Assembly: GCA_038040325.1 (NCBI GenBank)
Contig: JBBPIM010000051.1
Span: 1 to 11,560 of the forward strand
Reading direction: 5' to 3'
DNA length: 11,560 bases
DNA from: Mayfieldus profundus
GTDB lineage: Bacteria; Actinomycetota; Thermoleophilia; Solirubrobacterales; 70-9
A model generated the notes under the pieces. It was given only the letters and a program-made list of their open reading frames with translations. It searched no databases and was not told the DNA's origin. This document shows, piece by piece, positions 6,409-11,560 of this stretch. Position 1 is the first letter of the stretch, and every line of letters starts with the position of its first letter. Position numbers and translations under genes: made by a program.

Positions 6409-8340
6409 TCAGCGCCTCCTCGGAGTCGGAGTCGGAGTCGTGGGGGTGGTCGTCGTGGTGGGAGGCTCGGGGGGCGGCACGAAGTCGCCGACCGTGATCG
6501 TCACCGCGCTGCCCTTCGCTGCGTCGCTTCCCGCGGAGGGGAATTGGCTGATCACGCGGCCGTCCTGGGACTCGTCCTCCGTCGTCTCGACGCTGACGGT
6601 GACGCTGAACCCCCTGCCGCGCAGGATCGAGACCGCGTTGGAGCGCAGCTTGCCGATCACGTTGGGCACCGTGACCGTCTTCGGCCCGCGCGAGACCGCG
6701 ATCGTCACCGTGGAACCGGACTCGACCCGCGTTCCGGCGCTCGGGGATTGCGAAACGACCTCGCCCTCCGGGGCGTCGTCCTCGCGCTGCTGGACGCTGG
6801 GCACCAGGCCGCGGCTGCGAATCTCCTCGGTGGCGACCGAGCGCTGCTCGCCGACCACGACCGGGACCTTGACCTGGCGCGGTCCGGTCGAGACCTTCAG
6901 CGTGACCAGCGAGCCTCGGCGGACTACGCTGCCCGAGGGTGGGTCGCTGGCGATCACGATGCCCTCCGGGACCGTGTCGGAGCTCTGCGTCTCGACCGCC
7001 GGCGCGAACCCGGCCCTCTTCAGCCGGCTCGCGGCATCCTCCTGGGCCAGACCGGCGAGCTGCGGAACCTCGGCCTTGCCCGGCCCGGAGCTCACCGTCA
7101 GCGTCACGCTCGGTTTGTCGCAGGAGAAGAGGACAAGGATGCAGTCGAGTTCGGCCTCGCCGGGTGGCGGGTCCTGCTCGATCACCGTGTTCCGGGGCAG
7201 GTCGCGGTGAACGTATTCGACCTTGGCGATCTCGAAGCCCTCGGATCTAAGCCGCAGGTCGGCGCTGTTGAGCGTTTGCCTGGTGCCAAGCGGGTTGGTC
7301 ACGTTCGGGACGTTCGTCTTTCGCTCCGGGATCAGACCCGTGGCCACCGCGATCCCGAACAGCAGGCCACCGAGGATCGCGAGCGCCACCCACATCCAGC
7401 GGTGGCGGCGCTCCTCCTCGTCGCGCTCGGACGGAGGCACTCCGCCGGCCGCCGCCTCCTCGGGCGCCTCCACGGGTGGAAGCGGGGCAAAGGCCGCTGT
7501 GTCGCTGGCGCGCGTGGTGCCGGGGTCCCTCTGCGCGGCATCGAGCGCGGCGATGAACGCCTCGGCGTCGCGGAAGCGGCGCTCGGGGGACTTCTCCAAG
7601 GCCCGCATCACCACCGCGTCGACGGCCGGTGAGACCTGCGGGTTGATCGCGCTGGGCCGCTGTGGCGACTGCGAGACCTGCTTCAGCGCCACCGCGACGG
7701 CGCTGTCGCCCTCAAAGGGCAGGCGACTGGTGAGCGCCTCGTAGAGGATCACCCCGATCGAGTACAGGTCGGATGCCGCGGTGACCTCCAGGCCCTGGGC
7801 CTGCTCGGGCGAGAGATAGTGGGCGGTGCCCATCACCGACCCGGTCTGCGTGATCTCCGAGACGCCGGCGCGCGCGATTCCGAAATCGGTGACGGTCGCG
7901 TGCGCCTCGGGGTCGACGATCACGTTCAGCGGCTTGAGGTCGCGGTGCACCACTCCGTGCCGGTGGGCGAAGCGGGCGGCCTCGAGGATCTGGCGAACAA
8001 TCGCCACCGCCTCGTCCCGCTCCAGGCCGGCATCGATCAGCTCCTTCAGCGAGCGCCCCTCCAGGTACTCCATCGCGATGTAGTAGGTGCCGTCGACTTC
8101 GCCACGGTCGAACACGCCGACCACGTTGGGATGCTGCAGCCCGGCGGCCGCCTCGGCCTCGCGGCGGAAGCGCTCCACGAACTCGCGATCCTGGGCGAAG
8201 CGGTGGTGCAGCACCTTCAGCGCCACCTTGCGCTGAAGGTGGGTGTCCTCGGCGCAGAATACGTCGGCCATCCCGCCCGAGCCGATCCTGCTCAGCACGC
8301 GGTAGCGGCCGTCGAGCACCTGGTTCTCGGCGATCTCCAT
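6409..8340 (-). CDS. pknB: PASTA-domain Ser/Thr protein kinase (PknB type)
   Basis: A 643-residue single-pass kinase coordinating cell-wall growth. The cytosolic kinase domain has GSGGMADV (20-27), Lys42, HRDLKPLN with Asp134, DFG Asp152 and GTAHYLSPEQ. A charged, Pro-rich juxtamembrane segment precedes the transmembrane helix (about 315-337). Outside come four PASTA repeats at about 342-421, 422-487, 488-553 and 554-620, which in this family bind muropeptides or lipid II. PASTA 1 carries an insertion with Cys400 and Cys407. The protein ends in a Thr/Pro-rich tail and three arginines. The ATG at 8340 shares one base with the pbpA stop. The preceding in-frame GTG at 8343 gives better spacing from GGAGAG at 8353-8358 and would add one residue. 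It follows rodA-pbpA as in mycobacteria, where pknA lies between; no pknA is present here. Confidence 0.95.
   Translation of the reverse strand: MEIAENQVLDGRYRVLSRIGSGGMADVFCAEDTHLQRKVALKVLHHRFAQDREFVERFRREAEAAAGLQHPNVVGVFDRGEVDGTYYIAMEYLEGRSLKELIDAGLERDEAVAIVRQILEAARFAHRHGVVHRDLKPLNVIVDPEAHATVTDFGIARAGVSEITQTGSVMGTAHYLSPEQAQGLEVTAASDLYSIGVILYEALTSRLPFEGDSAVAVALKQVSQSPQRPSAINPQVSPAVDAVVMRALEKSPERRFRDAEAFIAALDAAQRDPGTTRASDTAAFAPLPPVEAPEEAAAGGVPPSERDEEERRHRWMWVALAILGGLLFGIAVATGLIPERKTNVPNVTNPLGTRQTLNSADLRLRSEGFEIAKVEYVHRDLPRNTVIEQDPPPGEAELDCILVLFSCDKPSVTLTVSSGPGKAEVPQLAGLAQEDAASRLKRAGFAPAVETQSSDTVPEGIVIASDPPSGSVVRRGSLVTLKVSTGPRQVKVPVVVGEQRSVATEEIRSRGLVPSVQQREDDAPEGEVVSQSPSAGTRVESGSTVTIAVSRGPKTVTVPNVIGKLRSNAVSILRGRGFSVTVSVETTEDESQDGRVISQFPSAGSDAAKGSAVTITVGDFVPPPEPPTTTTTPTTPTPTPRRR
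6415..6420 (-). promoter_or_regulatory. Ribosome binding site of ddl inside the last codons of the PASTA kinase
   Basis: AGGAGG on the minus strand, nine bases before the ddl ATG, is a full-length Shine-Dalgarno. The same bases encode two of the three terminal arginines of the kinase (AGG AGG CGC TGA). It fixes the ddl start and ties its translation to that of the kinase. Confidence 0.75.
6421..6440. repeat. Short hexanucleotide tandem repeat in the kinase tail
   Basis: CGGAGT is repeated three times in a row and followed by CG. On the minus strand it encodes the end of the Thr/Pro-rich tail (TPTPTP then Arg). As a low-complexity tract it could vary in copy number without breaking the frame. 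Confidence 0.6.
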
Positions 8341-9776
8341 CACCGCAACAGACTCTCCATCACCGCTCGGGCGATCGGGCCCGCCACCTCGGCGCCGAAG
8401 CTCGAGGTGCACTCGATCGTCGCGGCCACCGCGATCTCGGGGTCGTCGGCGGGGGCGAAGCCGATGAACCAGGCCTGGTTGGGCAGCGAGCAGCCCTCGC
8501 GCCCGGTGCCCAGCTCAGCGGTTCCGGTTTTGCCGGCGACGCCCAGCGACGACGGGAACACGCCCGCCGCCGTCCCGTCATTGACCACGTTCTGCATCAT
8601 CTCGTTGACGGTCCCGGCGGTCTCCGAGCTCATCACCTCGGACTGGACTTCGGGCTTGGAGCGCTTCACCACCCGGCCGTCGGGGTCGACCACGCGCTCC
8701 CACAGCCGCGGCTGAAGCAGCTCGCCGTCGTTGGCGACCGTGGCCGCGACCTCGGCCATTTGCAGAGGCGTCACGCCAAGCCGCTCCTGGCCGATCGCCA
8801 CGCGACCGATGTCGATCGCATCGTCGGGCCCCAGCACGCGGTTGCCGTCATAGACCCCGCTTGTCGACAGCTCGTCGCGGGGCAGGTCTATCTCCGGCTT
8901 GGCGTTGAAGCCGAAACGGTCCATGTACTCGTACATCGTGGCCGTGCCGAGCTTCTCGCCGACCTGGGCCCAGACGGTGTTCACCGAGTTGGTGAGCGCG
9001 TCGGTGAGGGTGATCGGACCGAAGCTCTCGCCGCCGGAGTTGGACAGCGGCACACCGTCGATCTCGATCGGCGAGCTGCCGTCGACGATCGAATCGGGCG
9101 TGAAGTCGCCGCTGTCGATGGCGGCGCTGACGGTCACCACCTTCATCGTCGACCCGGGCGCGTAGCGGCTCTGGCTCGCGCGGTCGATGAGCGGGGAGCC
9201 CGCGGCGCGGTTGAGCGCCGAGACGTCGTCGCGGGCGCGATTGGGGTCGTATGCGGGGATGCTGGCCATGGCCCGCACCCTGCCCGTGCTTGGCACGATC
9301 GCGACCACCGAGCCCGGCTGGCCCCCGAGGGCGTCGAACGCGGCGCGCTGAGCCTCGGGGTCGATCGAGGAGACGATGTTGTCGCCCTCCTGGCGGTGAC
9401 CCGTGAGCTGGTCGATGATCGAGGTGAACTCCGACTTGTTGCCGACCAGCTCGTCCTGGTGGTAGCGCTCGAACTCGCTCTGGCGGTCGATGAAGCTGTA
9501 GCCGATCGGGTGCCCGAAGGTGCTGCCCTGCGGGTAGCGCCGCTCGAAGATGCGGTTCTCCCCCTTGCCTTCCGGGATCGAGCGCGCGATCACCGACCCG
9601 TCGGAGGCGAGGATCGTGCCGCGGCGGATCTGCAGCTCCTCCAACAGCGGCCGCTTGTTCGCCCGCTCGTCCTTGAGCGCTTCGGCGTCGAACACCGACC
9701 AGTAGGACGTGAAGCCGATCAGCAGGCCGAACAGCAGCACGATCAGGGCGTAGAGCTTGGTGATCTGGGCGTTCAT
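8340..9776 (-). CDS. pbpA: Class B penicillin-binding protein (PbpA-like transpeptidase)
   Basis: A 478-residue membrane-anchored transpeptidase that crosslinks peptidoglycan, normally as the partner of a SEDS glycosyltransferase. An N-terminal signal anchor (about 7-27) is followed by the non-catalytic dimerisation region beginning near RRGTILASDGSVIARS. The transpeptidase domain has all three active-site motifs: SxxK at Ser209-Lys212 (APGSTMK), SVN at 264-266 and KTGT at 416-419. QSRYAPGS before the nucleophile and IGQERLGVTPLQMA before the last motif are typical of the FtsI/PbpA class. No PASTA repeats follow, and the length matches the actinobacterial PbpA type. The ATG at 9776 overlaps the rodA stop (ATGA), and its own stop touches the kinase start. 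Because of these overlaps the stoichiometry with RodA is likely set by coupled translation. Confidence 0.95.
   Translation of the reverse strand: MNAQITKLYALIVLLFGLLIGFTSYWSVFDAEALKDERANKRPLLEELQIRRGTILASDGSVIARSIPEGKGENRIFERRYPQGSTFGHPIGYSFIDRQSEFERYHQDELVGNKSEFTSIIDQLTGHRQEGDNIVSSIDPEAQRAAFDALGGQPGSVVAIVPSTGRVRAMASIPAYDPNRARDDVSALNRAAGSPLIDRASQSRYAPGSTMKVVTVSAAIDSGDFTPDSIVDGSSPIEIDGVPLSNSGGESFGPITLTDALTNSVNTVWAQVGEKLGTATMYEYMDRFGFNAKPEIDLPRDELSTSGVYDGNRVLGPDDAIDIGRVAIGQERLGVTPLQMAEVAATVANDGELLQPRLWERVVDPDGRVVKRSKPEVQSEVMSSETAGTVNEMMQNVVNDGTAAGVFPSSLGVAGKTGTAELGTGREGCSLPNQAWFIGFAPADDPEIAVAATIECTSSFGAEVAGPIARAVMESLLR
8353..8358 (-). promoter_or_regulatory. Ribosome binding site of the PASTA kinase gene
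   Basis: GGAGAG on the minus strand lies 12 bases before the ATG at 8340 and 9 bases before the adjacent in-frame GTG at 8343. It lies within the last codons of pbpA. The spacing favours GTG slightly, so the true N-terminus may be one residue longer. Confidence 0.5.
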
Positions 9777-11110
9777 AGGGGCTGCGGGAGCGGTTCGTCG
9801 GAGACCGGCCGCGCCAGCTGGCGACGGGCGCGGTCGGATACCAGCAGCAGCAGCGCCAGCAAGACGAAGTTGGCGACGATCGAGCTGCCCCCGTAGCTGA
9901 CGAAGGGCAGGGTCACGCCGGTCAGGGGGATCACCCGCGTAACCCCGCCGATGATCACAAAGGCCTGGAAGGCGAAGACCGCGGTCAGCCCGGTAGCCAG
10001 CAGCTTCGAGAACCCGTCGTCGGCGATGATCGCCGTCTTGAAGCCGCGGGCGGCGATCAGCAGGTAAATCAGGACCAGCGCCGAGGCGCCGAACAGACCC
10101 AGCTCGTTGACGATCAGCGAGTAGATCGTGTCCGTGTGAGCGGCCGGGAGCAGCGGCCCTCCGCCGCCGGGAACCTGGATCAGCGACTGCCCGAAGCCGA
10201 CCCCGAACAGCCCCCCGTCGGCCTGGGCGAAGATCGACTGCAGGACCTGGTAGCCGCTGTCGCTGGGGTCCTGGTAGGGGTCGAGCCAGATGTCGACGCG
10301 GTCGCCGACGTGCGGGACCGTGCTGGCGAAGAACCAGGCGCCGATCAGGAACATCGCCATTCCGATCACCACGAACGAGAGCCGACCGGTGGCCACGTAG
10401 AGAAGCGCAAGGAAGGCGGCGAAGAACATCAGCGAGCTGCCCAGGTCGCGGATGAAGACCAACATGAACATCGAGGCGCCCCAGACGACCAGCAGCGGGC
10501 CCAGGTGCTTGAGCGGTGGCAGCGTCACCCCCATCACCCTGCGCGCGCCGACGATCAGCACCTCGCGGCGCTCGCGCAGGTAGCTGGCAAGGAAGACGAC
10601 GATGCAGATCTTCGCGAACTCGGCCGGCTGGAACTCCAGCGGCCCCAGCTTCACCCCGAGGTAGGCACCGTTGAATTGCTGGCCGATCCCTGGCAGACGC
10701 GGGGCGAGCAGCAGCAGGATCCCCACCGTCGCGATCACGTAGCGGTACCGCTCGAGCACCTCGTAGTCGCGCAGGAAGTGGATCGTCAGCGCGAACAGCA
10801 CCAGCCCCAGCACGAACAGGTTGGCCTGGTCGCGGGCCAGCTCGTCGTTGATCCGGTAGATCATCACCAGGCCGAACGCCGCCAGCAGCGCCATCAGCGG
10901 GAACAGGTAGGGGTCCGCGAAGGGCAGGCGAACACGCAGGTAGATGTGGGTGACAACGCAGAGCGCCAGGAAATAGCCGCCGTAGAGCAGGCTGAGGTTG
11001 CCCAGGCGCGCGTCCTCCTGGATGAAGACGGCGGTGAACCCGGCGGTGACCAGCAGCGCGACGCCGACCAGCGCCACCAGCTCGCGGTTGCGCGCCCCCG
11101 TGGCCGTCAA
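9773..11110 (-). CDS. rodA: SEDS-family peptidoglycan glycosyltransferase RodA (FtsW/RodA)
   Basis: A 445-residue polytopic membrane protein of the SEDS family, which polymerises lipid II into glycan strands together with a class B PBP. Hydrophobic segments run along the whole length (about ten or more helices). Family landmarks are PAEFAKICIVVFLASYL, the RDLGSSLMFF segment, the outer loop RVDIWLDPYQDPSDSGYQVLQS (the acidic loop that carries the catalytic Asp in this family), GGLFGVGFG, LLPAAHTDTIYSLIVNELG, and the terminal TGVTLPFVSYGGSS. RodA rather than FtsW is chosen from its place between pstP and pbpA; sequence alone does not fully separate them. The start is TTG at 11110, 13 bases after the pstP stop, with only a weak G-rich stretch before it, so the start is approximate. 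Its stop overlaps the pbpA ATG by 4 bases. Confidence 0.93.
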   Translation of the reverse strand: MTATGARNRELVALVGVALLVTAGFTAVFIQEDARLGNLSLLYGGYFLALCVVTHIYLRVRLPFADPYLFPLMALLAAFGLVMIYRINDELARDQANLFVLGLVLFALTIHFLRDYEVLERYRYVIATVGILLLLAPRLPGIGQQFNGAYLGVKLGPLEFQPAEFAKICIVVFLASYLRERREVLIVGARRVMGVTLPPLKHLGPLLVVWGASMFMLVFIRDLGSSLMFFAAFLALLYVATGRLSFVVIGMAMFLIGAWFFASTVPHVGDRVDIWLDPYQDPSDSGYQVLQSIFAQADGGLFGVGFGQSLIQVPGGGGPLLPAAHTDTIYSLIVNELGLFGASALVLIYLLIAARGFKTAIIADDGFSKLLATGLTAVFAFQAFVIIGGVTRVIPLTGVTLPFVSYGGSSIVANFVLLALLLLVSDRARRQLARPVSDEPLPQPL

Positions 11111-11123
11111 GCTGCGGCCCCGC

Positions 11124-11512
11124 TCACGGAAGCGCTCCCTCGCTGCGCTCGATGTCCTCGATCAGGGAGACGGCGTCGTCGCGGGAGCGAAGCTCGTGGC
11201 CGGTCACCGAGTCGCGCCGGTCGGGTGACACCGAGTCGGTCTGGATCGGGCTGGCGTAGCGCTCCGTGTAGAGGCTCACCCCGAACGGCAGGTCGTAGGG
11301 GAGGCCCCGGTACAGCGCCACGCGGCCGCCCTCGTCGGTGCCGAGGAACCAGACCTGGCGGTTGCCGTACCAGGCGCCGAAACCAACCGCACCGATCACC
11401 AGCAGCGCCGCCAGCACCTTGCCGGCGCGCCGCAGGCCGCGGCGGCGCGGCGGCGCGGGCTCGGGCCGGGCGGTAGCAGCCGCCCGCCGCACGGCATCGG
11501 CGCGCCGGCCGT
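11124..11512 (-). CDS. pstP: PP2C-type Ser/Thr phosphatase PstP, C-terminal fragment cut by contig end
   Basis: The frame is open from its stop (11124-11126) to the end of genuine sequence. It has an Arg/Pro/Ala-rich linker, one transmembrane helix (GKVLAALLVIGAVGFGAWY), then a short outer region containing RQVWFLGTDEGGRVALYRGLPYD in two adjoining parts. The FLGTDxGRVALYRGLPYDLP pattern is what follows the membrane helix in actinobacterial PstP, the phosphatase that reverses PknB phosphorylation. The position directly before rodA agrees. The catalytic PP2C domain, with its metal-binding Asp residues, would be to the right and is not in the window. A GTG at 11492 could make this look like a complete 122-residue membrane protein, but that is an artefact of truncation. 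Beyond about 11512 the sequence is adapter, not gene. Identification rests on the tail and the context. Confidence 0.75.
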
Positions 11513-11546
11513 ATATAGGTAGAGCACACGGCTGAACTCCAGTAAC
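11513..11546 (+). other. Illumina adapter remnant (sequencing artefact)
   Basis: Read on the plus strand, these 34 bases align without gaps to the standard TruSeq index-read adapter (the one starting AGATCGGAAGAGC), with 29 matches and 5 substitutions. AGAGCACACG at 11521-11530 and CTGAACTCCAGT at 11532-11543 are exact. On the other strand it translates to the well-known contaminant-like peptide VTGVQPCALPIY. It is not genomic sequence and marks the contig end. Confidence 0.93.
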
Positions 11547-11560
11547 CGGAGCCGATCTGG
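11547..11560 (+). other. Probable barcode and start of adapter tail (sequencing artefact)
   Basis: In a TruSeq construct a sample index follows the 34-base adapter, then ATCTCGTATG. Here eight bases (CGGAGCCG) are followed by ATCTGG, which matches the first six of that tail at five positions. This fits an 8-base index plus tail with one error. The short length makes it less certain than the adapter itself. Confidence 0.65.

Noticed and set aside
5458..7632. A 724-codon plus-strand reading frame opposite ddl and the PASTA kinase
   Set aside because: It is antisense to two genes with complete catalytic motifs; its own translation is low-complexity and recognisable as no family.
8760..9896. A 378-codon plus-strand reading frame opposite pbpA
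   Set aside because: It mirrors pbpA, which has all three active-site motifs in order; no motif or start signal is seen for this frame.
10136..11476. A 446-codon plus-strand reading frame opposite rodA and pstP
   Set aside because: The His/Gln/Arg-rich translation is the antisense of membrane-helix codons, and rodA is certain on the other strand.
11107..11529. A 140-codon minus-strand reading frame at the right end
   Set aside because: It begins inside the adapter remnant and is out of frame with the PstP tail.

Overview
This window looks like a chromosomal fragment from a high-GC actinobacterium. By eye G+C is near 70%, GTG and TTG starts are used, and neighbouring genes overlap by 1-4 bases. 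The protein styles and the order pstP-rodA-pbpA-PASTA kinase are the actinobacterial signature of cell-wall growth control. The sequences remind me most of Thermoleophilia (Solirubrobacterales/Gaiellales-like lineages), but that is recall, not a computed placement. The right end carries a degraded Illumina adapter (about 11513-11546), so the window ends at a contig end of a draft or metagenomic assembly. The last ~48 bases are not genome.

Left plus-strand block (1-2935): the 3' part of a DedA-family membrane protein, overlapped by uppP (undecaprenyl-diphosphatase), overlapped by purM (purine synthesis), then 12 bases to a DJ-1/PfpI-family protein. The first two fit a lipid-carrier recycling pair; purM and the DJ-1 protein appear to ride in the same transcript.

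Middle (2936-5436): a minus-strand DsbA-like thioredoxin-fold protein with a CXXS active site converges on the DJ-1 gene. It diverges, across a ~97-base spacer, from a plus-strand membrane Ser/Thr kinase. The outer domain of that kinase is a discoidin/carbohydrate-binding-like module with an Asp-rich loop, not PASTA repeats.

Right minus-strand block (11512 down to 5440): a tightly packed operon read right to left. It holds the C-terminus of the PP2C phosphatase PstP, the SEDS glycosyltransferase RodA, a class B penicillin-binding protein, a four-PASTA Ser/Thr kinase (PknB type), and D-Ala-D-Ala ligase. Together they would make the peptidoglycan precursor dipeptide (Ddl), polymerise glycan (RodA), crosslink it (PbpA) and tune the process by reversible phosphorylation (PknB/PstP).

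The window has no gap over 300 bases without a gene. I saw no tRNA, rRNA, CRISPR, insertion sequence or phage gene. Most of it is recognisable core cell-envelope biology rather than an unknown system. The less ordinary points are the kinase with the Asp-rich discoidin-like ectodomain, the DedA-UppP coupling, the Cys-pair insertion in the first PASTA repeat, ddl at the tail of the pknB operon, and the adapter remnant.
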